Assembly: GCA_002392765.1 (NCBI GenBank)
Contig: DGHT01000018.1
Location: 1,559-9,161 of the forward strand
DNA: 7,603 nt
Origin: Verrucomicrobia bacterium UBA3841
GTDB lineage: Bacteria; Verrucomicrobiota; Kiritimatiellia; RFP12; UBA1067
Direction: 5' to 3'
In this document: piece by piece, positions 1 to 6,948 of the stretch
Position numbering within the stretch: position 1 is the first letter of the stretch
Layout of the letters: each line of letters starts with the position of its first letter
Notes under the pieces: model-generated
Told to the model about the DNA's origin: nothing
What the model saw: the letters and a program-made list of their open reading frames with translations, nothing else
Database searches by the model: none
Position numbers and translations under genes: made by a program

Positions 1-12
1 TCATGGCCGCCT

Positions 13-41
13 ATTATAGTTAGATATCTAACTTTTGTCAA
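13..41 (-). promoter_or_regulatory. Consensus sigma70 promoter for a gene off the left edge
   Basis: Read on the minus strand, TTGACA (36-41) and TATAAT (13-18) are separated by exactly 17 bases, so both hexamers and the spacing match the sigma70 consensus. The expected start of transcription is near position 4-7. An ATG lies at 4-2, so the off-window gene is either leaderless or starts further left. The HD-domain gene points the same way and ends 44 bases upstream of the -35, so some read-through into the next gene is possible. The sequence match is direct. That it is an active promoter is inferred. Confidence 0.8.
18..33. promoter_or_regulatory. 16-bp palindromic operator inside the promoter spacer
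   Basis: AGTTAGATATCTAACT is a perfect 16-bp palindrome. It fills nearly all of the spacer between the -35 and -10 hexamers and shares its last base pair with the -10. A dimeric repressor bound here would block RNA polymerase. The core TTAGATATCTAA resembles MarR-family sites such as the known SlyA consensus TTAGCAAGCTAA, but the regulator family is a guess. A terminator is unlikely because the arms leave no loop. Confidence 0.6.
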
Positions 42-84
42 GGGGCGGCACGTAAATTTTCCTATCGCATTCTGGTTCGCAATA

Positions 85-663
85 TCAGGCTTCAAACGTC
101 TGGACGGCGGCGATGGTGCGCGTAATGAGGTCGTCCAGCGTCCAGCCGAGCTGGTCCGCCCCGCGCCGTATCACGTCGCGCGAGCAGCCGGCGGCGAATT
201 TCTTGTCCTTGAACTTCTTCTTCACGCTCTTCAGGTTCAGGTCCTTCGCGCTTTTCGAGGGGTACATCAGCACGACGGCGCCGAGAAGCCCCGTCAATTC
301 GTCCACGGCATAGAGGATCTTCTCCATCTCGTGTTCGGGAGCGATGTCGGTGCAGATGGCGTAGCCGTGCGAGGCGACGGCCCGGTTGATTGAATCCTCG
401 ACGCCCAGCTCTTTCAGCAGCGCCTGGCTCTTGATACAGTGCGCCTGAGGCCATTGCTCGAAGTCGATGTCGTGCAGCATCCCCACGATCCCCCAGTAGT
501 CCTCTTCTTCGGCGTATCCGAGCTCGCGCGCAAAATATCGCATCGTCTTCTCGACCGTCTCGGCATGATGGAGATGGAACGCGTCCTTGTTGTAGCGCGT
601 CAAGAGCTCCCACGCGGCGTCGCGCGTGAGATGGGTTTTGCGTATGGCATTCGGATCTGACAT
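85..663 (-). CDS. HD-domain metal-dependent phosphohydrolase, 192 aa
   Basis: This is a cytoplasmic protein with a full HD-superfamily metal-binding set: H33 in HLHHAETVEK, H64-D65 in GMLHDIDFEQ, H99 in ASHGY, and D121 in AVDELTG. The family is known to hydrolyse phosphate esters, often of nucleotides, using bound divalent metal. The substrate cannot be told from sequence here. The C-terminal third (about 135-192) is lysine-rich at first and then helical, as in short stand-alone HDIG proteins of similar size. The ATG at 663 is supported by AAAGAAAG (674-681) ten bases upstream and by an extended -10 element upstream. No signal peptide or membrane segment is visible. It seems to be monocistronic, and its neighbours give no clue to function. 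Confidence 0.9.
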   Translation of the reverse strand: MSDPNAIRKTHLTRDAAWELLTRYNKDAFHLHHAETVEKTMRYFARELGYAEEEDYWGIVGMLHDIDFEQWPQAHCIKSQALLKELGVEDSINRAVASHGYAICTDIAPEHEMEKILYAVDELTGLLGAVVLMYPSKSAKDLNLKSVKKKFKDKKFAAGCSRDVIRRGADQLGWTLDDLITRTIAAVQTFEA

Positions 664-698
664 AGTTGACCATCTTTCTTTTGGTGTTAACGGCGAAT

Positions 699-707
699 AT
701 TATACCA
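699..707 (-). promoter_or_regulatory. Extended -10 promoter for the HD-domain gene
   Basis: On the minus strand TGGTATAAT is an extended -10 (TGnTATAAT) ending 35 bases before the ATG at 663. That places transcription start near 692 with a leader of about 30 bases containing the purine-rich ribosome site. No good -35 is seen at the usual distance, which extended -10 promoters tolerate. Confidence 0.6.
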
Positions 708-718
708 TAATCCAAGGA

Positions 719-946
719 CTATAGGGTAATCGGAAACGGTTTCGCATCTGCATAGTCTATTCCTATCGCATAAGTCATCCTACCTCTTTGCCGCTCGCAG
801 GCGATTTTCGATTCCTCGTCCAGGGCACGGACTATGGACGTGAGCTTCACGTCCTTCTCCGCCATGATGCCATACATCATGTCGCCTATGAAACGGGCCA
901 CCGGCTTGTGGAAATGGGGAGAAATCCTCCCCCAAAAAAGAGTTGC
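719..946 (-). pseudogene. Remnant of an IS4-like transposase N-terminus
   Basis: The readable minus-strand frame contains HFHKPVARFIGDMMYGI followed by KDVKLTSIVRALDEE. This resembles the N-terminal helical region of IS4-superfamily transposases, where a K/RP-V-ARF...YGI...V-L-T-I-ARAL-E pattern precedes the RNase H-like core. The resemblance ends at about residue 31 after the GTG at 901; the remaining 29 codons to the stop at 719 look unrelated. No ATG or convincing ribosome site opens the frame: the GTG at 901 lies inside the conserved stretch, and the reading extends upstream without a start. The DDE catalytic domain is absent. I read it as a decayed fragment. The family assignment is from memory of the motif and could be wrong. 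Confidence 0.5.
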
Positions 947-979
947 ACCCTTATCCCGGAAATTTCTGGGATAAGGGTG
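946..979. repeat. 34-bp nearly perfect inverted repeat
   Basis: The arms CACCCTTATCCC (946-957) and GGGATAAGGGTG (968-979) are perfect complements. The centre GGAAATTTCT is also self-complementary apart from one G/T pair (958/967), which would be G-U in RNA. It lies directly upstream of the transposase remnant. It may be two insertion-sequence ends joined head to head, a mobile hairpin element, or a terminator. On the minus strand a TTTTTT run begins a few bases after the hairpin, but no minus-strand gene ends there. Confidence 0.8.
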
Positions 980-993
980 AGTCCGACGGCGTC

Positions 994-1022
994 TTGTGCC
1001 CTCAACTGATATGTGCTATAAT
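994..1022 (+). promoter_or_regulatory. Extended -10 promoter for the CesT-like gene
   Basis: TGCTATAAT (1014-1022) is an extended -10 with a perfect TATAAT. TTGTGC (994-999) sits 17 bases before the TATAAT hexamer and shares the TTG of the -35 consensus. Transcription would begin near 1029, leaving a leader of about 93 bases. The leader holds a small hairpin, GCAAC-GGGC-GTTGC (1059-1072), of unknown role. Confidence 0.6.
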
Positions 1023-1121
1023 ATCCAAACACACGAAGCTCTGTCAACACTGGGCTAGGCAACGGGCGTTGCACTGGAAATTTGCTGGCGGGGTTGCATA
1101 ATTCCGGAAATAGGAACACAA

Positions 1122-1592
1122 ATGGAATTCAAGGAACTGCTTGCGGCGTTCGCCGCGAAATTCGGCATCGAAGGGCTCGGCGGCGCTGACGGCGTCGCGG
1201 AGCTCGAAGTCGACGGCGTCCGCGTAGAGCTGCTGGAAGATCCGCCGACGCGGAGTCTGGTCGCCTGCGCGGAGATCGGACTGCCGCCGCCGGACGCGAA
1301 CGGCGCGTTCGGCTCCATGATGCTAAAGGCGAACTTTCTGCTGCGCGCCACGGATGGCGCCACGCTCTGCCAGAACCCGGAGACCGGCGCGTACGCCTTG
1401 GTGCGCCCGTTCCCGCTGGCGCTCGCGGACGGCGAATCGCTCGCCGCAGGCCTCGAATCGCTTGTCAACCAGACGGAGAACTGGCGCAAGGCGCTTGTGG
1501 GACTTCGTGAGGCCGAAGCCGCACAGCCCGCGGACCAGGAAGTGGACGATTCGCACCATGACATGCTTTCAAGCGGATTTTTCCATGTGTAA
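1122..1592 (+). CDS. CesT/Tir-family type III secretion chaperone-like protein, 156 aa
   Basis: The small acidic protein fits the CesT (Tir chaperone) family in length and layout: an N-terminal amphipathic helix (MEFKELLAAFAAKFGIEGL), then strands around AELEVDGVRVELLED and SLVACAEIGLPPP, a helix with MMLKANFLLR (about 66-75), two strands around ATLCQNPETGAYALVRPFPL, and a long helix ESLAAGLESLVNQTENWRKAL. In known systems such proteins are cytoplasmic dimers that hold type III effectors or translocators for export. The Gln/Asp-rich tail ends in MLSSGFFHV. The ATG at 1122 is preceded by AGGA (1112-1115) at six bases. No effector or secretion-apparatus gene is in view. The next gene carries a Sec signal and is not an obvious client. 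Family call fairly sure; a type III role is not shown here. Confidence 0.8.
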   Translation: MEFKELLAAFAAKFGIEGLGGADGVAELEVDGVRVELLEDPPTRSLVACAEIGLPPPDANGAFGSMMLKANFLLRATDGATLCQNPETGAYALVRPFPLALADGESLAAGLESLVNQTENWRKALVGLREAEAAQPADQEVDDSHHDMLSSGFFHV

Positions 1593-1613
1593 CCTTTTTG
1601 CGTCTCGTGTGTA
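1591..1613 (+). promoter_or_regulatory. Putative ECF-sigma-type promoter for the giant gene
   Basis: AACCTTT (1591-1597), eight bases, then CGTGTGTA (1606-1613). The pattern AAC-N16-TGTA follows the AAC...CGT(A) geometry typical of extracytoplasmic-function sigma promoters. The AAC overlaps the stop codon of the chaperone gene. The same motif with the same spacing recurs at 6921-6943, which is the main support. Distance from the motif to the ATG at 1674 is 60 bases. No TTGACA/TATAAT pair is present here. Confidence 0.5.
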
Positions 1614-1660
1614 TTAAAACCGAGAAGTTGCAAATTCGGATTGGAAGTCCAATGTCAAGA

Positions 1661-1667
1661 AAGGAGA
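1661..1667 (+). promoter_or_regulatory. Strong Shine-Dalgarno fixing the start at 1674
   Basis: AAGGAGA lies six bases before the ATG at 1674. An upstream in-frame TTG at 1641 would add 11 residues, several of them charged, ahead of the signal peptide and has no ribosome site, so 1674 is preferred. Confidence 0.85.
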
Positions 1668-1673
1668 AGAACG

Positions 1674-4600
1674 ATGCTGCGACTGACTGAAACGACACGG
1701 GCGTTTGCCGTGTCGGCTTTCGCCCTTGCCGTGACGTATGCGGGCAATGCAGCGGGGCCGGAACTGATTCTGCCTGGCGGAGGCGCGTATGTGGTGCAAA
1801 TCAACGATGACTGCACGCTCACGGTCGACGCTGATGTTGATGTTGAATATGAATCGTTCTCCGTCACGGGAAGCGGCAAGCTGACGCTTGCGGGCGAGGG
1901 CAAGATAACCGCAGGTTCGGTTGAGATTTCCGACGGCATCACGCTCGTCAACTGCGGGCAGCTCAATTCCGCGCCCGTGGCGGTCGGCGCAGATGCGGTG
2001 TTCGAGATTGCCGCGCCGATGACATGGACGAACGCGATATCCGGCGCAGGCGGCGTCAGGGTTTCCGCCGACGAGGTCGTATTCAACAAGCAGAGCACAT
2101 TCACAGGCGGGTTGACGGTTGCGCCCGGCGGCCGTGCCAGAAGCAATGTCGGGGCGTCGCTTGGCGGCGGTGGCGGCGGCGGGTACGGAGGCGTCGCAAC
2201 GTATGACAGCGGCATCAAAGCAGATCGATTCTACGGCAATGTCACGGTTGAATCCGGCGGCGCGGCCGACATGATTCACAACCACTACCTTTCGTGCTAC
2301 TCTCTTTTCCTTTCCGGGGCCGGCATCAACGGATCAGGCGCGGCATTCCGTTCGGGCGGGATAAGCGATGCAGAAAACCAGCCGCATGCGATGTCCTTGA
2401 CGCTTACGGACGATGCGACAGTCAGCGCAAACAACGCATGGGGACTTGTCGCGCCAAGCTTTGGTGCGACGCAGCTGAATCTCGCCGGCCATAGGCTGAC
2501 GGTTACAGGCTCAAACAATTTCCTCCTGTGCAATACGACAATCAACGGCACTGGCACAATCGAAATCGCCGACGGCGCCACTCTTAAGACTATCAACAAG
2601 GGTGTTTCGGGAAACAACACAACTTGCGACGTAAAGAACGGCGGAAAACTTTACGTCAGTCAGAACACTACGTTCAGCAACGTCGTCTGCGAGGCGGACT
2701 GCACAATGACGTTCGTGACCAACAAACTACTGACAGTGCTCGACACGTTCACGTTGCCGTCCGACGGCTACGTCACGATTGACATTTCCGCCCTGTCCGA
2801 TATCGCAGTTGGCGAAACCAAGACGCTGATTGGATGGAGTTCCGCCACGGCCGAGACGGATATTTCCCGTCTGCTCGTTGTCGGCAAGGCGGGGTACCGT
2901 CCGAAATCCGAGGCGGGCACGGGAATTGTCGTCGAACATTTCCAGGACATTCCCGCCAATCTTATCTGGTCGAATGGAAGCTGGAATGTCGGTTCGGAGG
3001 ATATGCCGCAATACAGCGAGGCGACGATCGTGCTTTCGGGAGGCAAGAATGTTGTCGAGCTTCCCATCGACTTGTCTCTCGACAGGGTGTCAGTCTCGGC
3101 GGCTTCTGCGGCGACAGCATCGTTCAGCGGACGCGCGGCGACGGTCGGCGAACTTGTCCTCGGCGAGAACGTCACATTCGTCAACAGCGGACTGCTCGGT
3201 TCCGCACCCGTGTCGGTCGCCGCAAACGCGGTGTTCGAGATCGTCGCGCCGATGACATGGTCTCACGCGATATCCGGCGACGGGAGCGTGAGGGTGTCCG
3301 CAGACGAGGTCGTCTTCGCGGCGCAGAGCACGTTCAAAGGAGGCCTCACGGTCGCCGCGGGCGGCCGCGCCAGGACCACTGTCCCGGCCACGTCTGGCGG
3401 CGGATATGGCGGAGTGAAATCCAGTGGCCGTTTCACGGGGGGCGTGACGGTGGAGTCCGGCGGCGCGGTCGACATGGCGAACTGCTACGACTGCTCGTAC
3501 TACTCCCTTTGCCTTGCCGGAACCGGCATCGTAGGATCTGGCGCGGCATATCTTTCGTGCGGGGAGGACAATCCGCAGGACAGCCGGCAAGCGAAGTCCA
3601 TAACGCTCACGGACGATGCGACGGTCAGGTCGGACGACGCATGGGGCCTTGTCCCGTCCACCTTCGACGAGGCGCGAATCGATCTCGGCGGGCACACGCT
3701 GTCCATCGCGGGCACGAACGATTTCCTTCTGGGAAGCACGGAAATCTCCGGCGATGGCACGATCGAGGTCGGCGGCGGGGCCACGCTCAAGGCGGCCGGG
3801 AGAGTCTGGGAAAACAACAGAGCCACATGCAGCATAAAGGGCGGCGGCGGGCTGTACGTCGATAGATACCCTGTATCTTTCTCCAACATCGTCTGCGCGG
3901 CGGGCAGCAAGATTACGTTTGGCGACGCGAACCGCGACAACGAAACGTTACAGGCCGGCGATACGTTCGCGCTGCCTTCCGAAGGCTACGTCACGATCGA
4001 CATTTCCGCCATGCCCGATGTCGATGCCGGCGGCAAGCTACGCCTGATAAAGTGCGGCTCCATCACGGCGGCGACGGACATCTCGTGCCTGCATGTCGCC
4101 GGCAAGACGGACTACAGCCTGAAGGCCGAAGCCGGGCGAATTGTCGCTGTGCGACTTCCCGACAATCTTGTATGGTCGAACGGAGTCTGGAATGTCGGTT
4201 CGGGGGACATGTCACGCTACAGCGAGGCGACGATCGTGCTCTCTGAGGGGACGAACGAGGTGGCGGTTGCGGACGGACTTGACTTCGACAGCGTGTCCGT
4301 CTCGGCGACTGCGCCGGCCACGCTGCTGTTCACCGGCGGCACGGCTGGAATCGGCGGTCTTGACCTTGGCGAGAATGTCACCTATGTCCATACGGGCGTT
4401 GTGTCGAATGGTGTGGTCTACGTCAGGTCCGGCGCTGGCATTGCGTCCGAGTGCGACGGACTTGTGGCCGACGCAGTGTCCCTTGCCATGGGCACGACCG
4501 TGTACCGCGGCGCGAAAACGGTAAACGCGTTGACAATATCGGTGTCGACCGGAGGTGGCGTGCCACTGCTCAGTGCGCCGCGGCTGCGCGGGAACGGCGG

Positions 4601-6893
4601 CGAGAGCACAGTCTTGATCCGGAACACGACGGGCGAGGATCCGTCGGGATTGTGGAGAGTAGTCGGCGGCAGGTGGTCCGAGCCGCGGCCCGACGCAGAC
4701 GTTTTCGTCTTCGATCCCGAACTGCCGCAGGGGGCCGGCAACCGGGTTGTGGCGGATGACGGACTCTACTTCGCCCGGGCGTCGTTCACGGCTTCAACAG
4801 GCGAAGTGTCCGCGCACGAGTCCGCGCAGGATGCGGCTGATGCCGCGAAAGGCAAAGGCGGCAAGGTAACTGTCCTCGCGGGCGGGGAATCCATAAGCTT
4901 GGGCGCGGGTTGGTTTTCCACCGGTGCGTCAATCATCGTGCCTGCCGGCGTGGTTGGCGTAACCGTCACCGCCGCGGGCATAGTGATTGGCGGCAAAGAC
5001 TCGGGCGATGACGGCTCCAAGAAATACGACGAAGAAGAGGAAGCGCGCGCGGAGGTTGTCGAAACCGGCAAGAAGTACTCCTCGCTGTCTCGTGCCAAAA
5101 GCGACATGGGCGACGAGCCCTACACGTTCCGGCTGCTGGCGGAATCCGGGGACTCCATCCATCTTGCCACCGCATCCGAGGAATCGGGGCAGACACTGCT
5201 TCTCAACAACTGGCCCTACTCCGGCACCGTGACCGGCGCGTCCGCGAACCTTGCGGCCAACTCGTCCGTCAAGTCGTACTATGCGATACTTTCCGCCGCG
5301 AAGAGCGCCTGGACGAGCGGCGACACCATCAACCTTCTTTCCGACGGCGAAAGGTATTCCGTCCCGAATGGAAAAACGCTTGTCCTCGACGGCGAAAAAA
5401 CGTACGCCGTTGCAAAGCCCTTCGACCTGAGCGGCACGCTGACGGTGGGCGGATGCACATTCACGGCCTCGGCGGGAATCACCATCAACGCCGGTACGCT
5501 GAAGGCCGCAAAAGCCAATTGCACGCTTATCGGCAGAGGGACTGAAGTGACCCTTCGGGAGGGAGGCGTGAAGGTGGATACCGACGGCTACAGCGCCGAT
5601 ATTGCCGCCGCCCTCACAGTTGCGGGCGGCCTCCAAAACAAGCCCGTAATACTCAAGGCCGGCTTGGCGGACCTGAGGCTTTCCGGCGGGGTTGTCGGCG
5701 GCTCGGTCATCACCATCCAGTCCGGTTGCGGGAAAGTGCTCGCGCCCGCTTCCTCAGACTGCGAACCCGGCGACTATACCCAGATTTCGGAGCAAGACGC
5801 CGAATGGGCGACGTTCGAGAACGGCATCGCCGTGGCGAACCTTGTCAAAGCGGACGGTTCGTCCACAGCCTATAGTTCCATGAATGCGGCTGGGGCCGCA
5901 GCGCAGCTCAATCCGACGTACCGGTACATCGAGGTGCTGGTAAACAACCAGACGCTCCGGTGCCTGCCGACCATGGGTGTTATCAGGGTCAAGTACGACA
6001 ATGCCGTCTTTGTGTTCAAGGTGCAATCCCTTGTGCAAGATTGGACGTTCGACGAGGTGTACGGCGTGGCGTTTTCCGTCTTCACGCCAGTCCACAAGGC
6101 GACCGATTACGTCTGGGACGGAGGACAGGACGGAGAATGGGATGCGATGGGCAACTGGAAGATCAATATGGCGCTTGAATATGATCTGCCCATTGCCACG
6201 CGCATACCGGACACAAACGATACCGTGACAATCAGGGCCGACGGTATGCCGGAAGCGGGATGGAGCGCCAGCATCGGTTCGAGCGGCGGCGCGTGCAAGG
6301 AGATCAAGGTCGAAGAAGGAGCAAAACTTACGCTCTCCTACACATCGCTCGGCTGCGACATTGCGAAAACGGGCCTTGGCACGATCGTCGTCACGAATGC
6401 GTGGACGAGCGGCACCACGGCGATTACGGTCAGCGACGATGGCGGCAGCGTGACGCTGCCAAAGACCGCCGCATATACGCGCGGGACGGACACGGTGGTT
6501 GTAACCGAAACGGACGATACCGTCACGCTCGGATTCGCCGGGGACATCACCGACCCCTACGCGGCTTGGGCGGCCGAACACGGCATAACCGGCGCGTGGG
6601 ACGAGGCGGATGAAAGCGGCGTGTACAACGTGTTCAGGTATCTGTTCGACAAGGCGACCGGGGGGTTCAAGATCATCGACATCTCCCTTGACGCGGAAGG
6701 CAATGTCGTCATCACGACGGCAAAGGTGGTGAATCCCGAGGGATTCGCGGTTTCGGTTGTCGAGACGAGCGACTTGGCGGGCAACAGCGTAACAGACGAG
6801 AAGACGATAGCGACATCATCCAACACGGCAACGTTCAGTAAATCCGCCCCCGTGCGCTTTTATCGCGTGAAGGCGGTGCGGACAAACCAATGA
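1674..6893 (+). CDS. Giant Sec-exported modular beta-repeat protein, 1739 aa
   Basis: Function unknown; probably a surface or extracellular fibrous protein. Residues 1-27 form a Sec signal peptide (R3, R9, hydrophobic AFAVSAFALAV, cleavage near A26). Residues 60-469 and 470-871 are two tandem copies of one module; each starts SVSV/SFSV-like, contains VFEI-APMTW and VRVSADEVVF, has a Gly-rich YGG loop, and ends in WSNG-WNVG (W432, W834) and YSEATIVLS. A third copy begins at 872 and soon diverges. Residues 1106-1143 are a highly charged linker. Four short repeats of the kind KYSSL-A...LL occur at about 1050, 1133, 1200 and 1399. WDGGQDGEW (1481-1489) resembles the module-end motif. The C-terminus (about 1627-1739) has AWAAEHGITGAWDEADESG, similar in layout to Ca-repeat stalk segments of Verrucomicrobia-type secreted proteins, then a strand-rich domain ending FYRVKA. 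Alternating short strands rich in G, T, V and N suggest a beta-helix. No autotransporter barrel, LPXTG or PEP-CTERM tail is seen. Confidence 0.9.
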   Translation: MLRLTETTRAFAVSAFALAVTYAGNAAGPELILPGGGAYVVQINDDCTLTVDADVDVEYESFSVTGSGKLTLAGEGKITAGSVEISDGITLVNCGQLNSAPVAVGADAVFEIAAPMTWTNAISGAGGVRVSADEVVFNKQSTFTGGLTVAPGGRARSNVGASLGGGGGGGYGGVATYDSGIKADRFYGNVTVESGGAADMIHNHYLSCYSLFLSGAGINGSGAAFRSGGISDAENQPHAMSLTLTDDATVSANNAWGLVAPSFGATQLNLAGHRLTVTGSNNFLLCNTTINGTGTIEIADGATLKTINKGVSGNNTTCDVKNGGKLYVSQNTTFSNVVCEADCTMTFVTNKLLTVLDTFTLPSDGYVTIDISALSDIAVGETKTLIGWSSATAETDISRLLVVGKAGYRPKSEAGTGIVVEHFQDIPANLIWSNGSWNVGSEDMPQYSEATIVLSGGKNVVELPIDLSLDRVSVSAASAATASFSGRAATVGELVLGENVTFVNSGLLGSAPVSVAANAVFEIVAPMTWSHAISGDGSVRVSADEVVFAAQSTFKGGLTVAAGGRARTTVPATSGGGYGGVKSSGRFTGGVTVESGGAVDMANCYDCSYYSLCLAGTGIVGSGAAYLSCGEDNPQDSRQAKSITLTDDATVRSDDAWGLVPSTFDEARIDLGGHTLSIAGTNDFLLGSTEISGDGTIEVGGGATLKAAGRVWENNRATCSIKGGGGLYVDRYPVSFSNIVCAAGSKITFGDANRDNETLQAGDTFALPSEGYVTIDISAMPDVDAGGKLRLIKCGSITAATDISCLHVAGKTDYSLKAEAGRIVAVRLPDNLVWSNGVWNVGSGDMSRYSEATIVLSEGTNEVAVADGLDFDSVSVSATAPATLLFTGGTAGIGGLDLGENVTYVHTGVVSNGVVYVRSGAGIASECDGLVADAVSLAMGTTVYRGAKTVNALTISVSTGGGVPLLSAPRLRGNGGESTVLIRNTTGEDPSGLWRVVGGRWSEPRPDADVFVFDPELPQGAGNRVVADDGLYFARASFTASTGEVSAHESAQDAADAAKGKGGKVTVLAGGESISLGAGWFSTGASIIVPAGVVGVTVTAAGIVIGGKDSGDDGSKKYDEEEEARAEVVETGKKYSSLSRAKSDMGDEPYTFRLLAESGDSIHLATASEESGQTLLLNNWPYSGTVTGASANLAANSSVKSYYAILSAAKSAWTSGDTINLLSDGERYSVPNGKTLVLDGEKTYAVAKPFDLSGTLTVGGCTFTASAGITINAGTLKAAKANCTLIGRGTEVTLREGGVKVDTDGYSADIAAALTVAGGLQNKPVILKAGLADLRLSGGVVGGSVITIQSGCGKVLAPASSDCEPGDYTQISEQDAEWATFENGIAVANLVKADGSSTAYSSMNAAGAAAQLNPTYRYIEVLVNNQTLRCLPTMGVIRVKYDNAVFVFKVQSLVQDWTFDEVYGVAFSVFTPVHKATDYVWDGGQDGEWDAMGNWKINMALEYDLPIATRIPDTNDTVTIRADGMPEAGWSASIGSSGGACKEIKVEEGAKLTLSYTSLGCDIAKTGLGTIVVTNAWTSGTTAITVSDDGGSVTLPKTAAYTRGTDTVVVTETDDTVTLGFAGDITDPYAAWAAEHGITGAWDEADESGVYNVFRYLFDKATGGFKIIDISLDAEGNVVITTAKVVNPEGFAVSVVETSDLAGNSVTDEKTIATSSNTATFSKSAPVRFYRVKAVRTNQ
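1851..3080 (+). repeat. Module copy 1 of the giant protein (410 codons)
   Basis: This is the first of two tandem in-frame copies. It aligns with 3081-4286 along its full length, from SFSVTG through APMTWTNAISG, the GGGGGGGYGG loop, LTLTDDATVSANNAWGLV, YVTIDIS and WSNGSWNVG. It is eight codons longer than copy 2, mostly through the glycine tract near 2164-2189 and nearby inserted residues. Confidence 0.85.
3081..4286 (+). repeat. Module copy 2 of the giant protein (402 codons)
   Basis: This is the second copy of the module, with matching landmarks in the same order: APMTWSHAISG, VRVSADEVVF, ITLTDDATVRSDDAWGLV, YVTIDIS and WSNGVWNVG. Identical DNA stretches survive, for example 23 bases shared by 3012-3034 and 4218-4240 at the module ends. 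A partial third copy follows from 4287 (DSVSVSA...LDLGENVTYVHTG) and loses similarity after about 4400. Confidence 0.85.
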
Positions 6894-6920
6894 TGTGGGT
6901 GCAAGCGAATTTTATTTTGC

Positions 6921-6943
6921 AACCTTTCGGCTTCCCGCGTGTA
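6921..6943 (+). promoter_or_regulatory. Second copy of the putative ECF-type promoter
   Basis: AACCTTT (6921-6927), eight bases, then CGCGTGTA (6936-6943). This matches the motif before the giant gene at both ends and in spacing (AAC-N16-TGTA). It starts 27 bases after the giant gene's stop and 71 bases before an ATG at 6992 with a good ribosome site, so it looks like the promoter of a separate downstream gene. Confidence 0.45.
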
Positions 6944-6948
6944 AACAG

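Noticed and set aside
59..771. The 12-base sequence TTCCTATCGCAT occurs at 59-70 and again at 760-771, flanking the HD-domain gene like a target duplication.
   Set aside because: One or two matching 12-mers are expected by chance in a window this size. No further similarity extends either copy, and the HD gene has no mobile features.
1055..1633. Long minus-strand open frame opposite the chaperone gene.
   Set aside because: It arises from the GC-biased codon pattern of the plus-strand gene, is Ser/Ala/Pro-rich without a fold, and has no ribosome site.
2834..3865. A 343-codon plus-strand frame inside the giant gene.
   Set aside because: It is extremely Arg-rich, shifted relative to a clearly conserved modular protein, and typical of a shadow frame in GC-rich DNA.
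5754..6581. Minus-strand 275-codon frame opposite the end of the giant gene.
   Set aside because: Its Arg/His/Asp-rich composition, lack of any motif, and full overlap with a well-supported gene mark it as an antisense shadow.
6901..6920. Possible terminator after the giant gene (GCAA ... TTGC around a T-rich loop).
   Set aside because: The stem is only four or five weak pairs, and the T-rich stretch is in the loop rather than after the stem.
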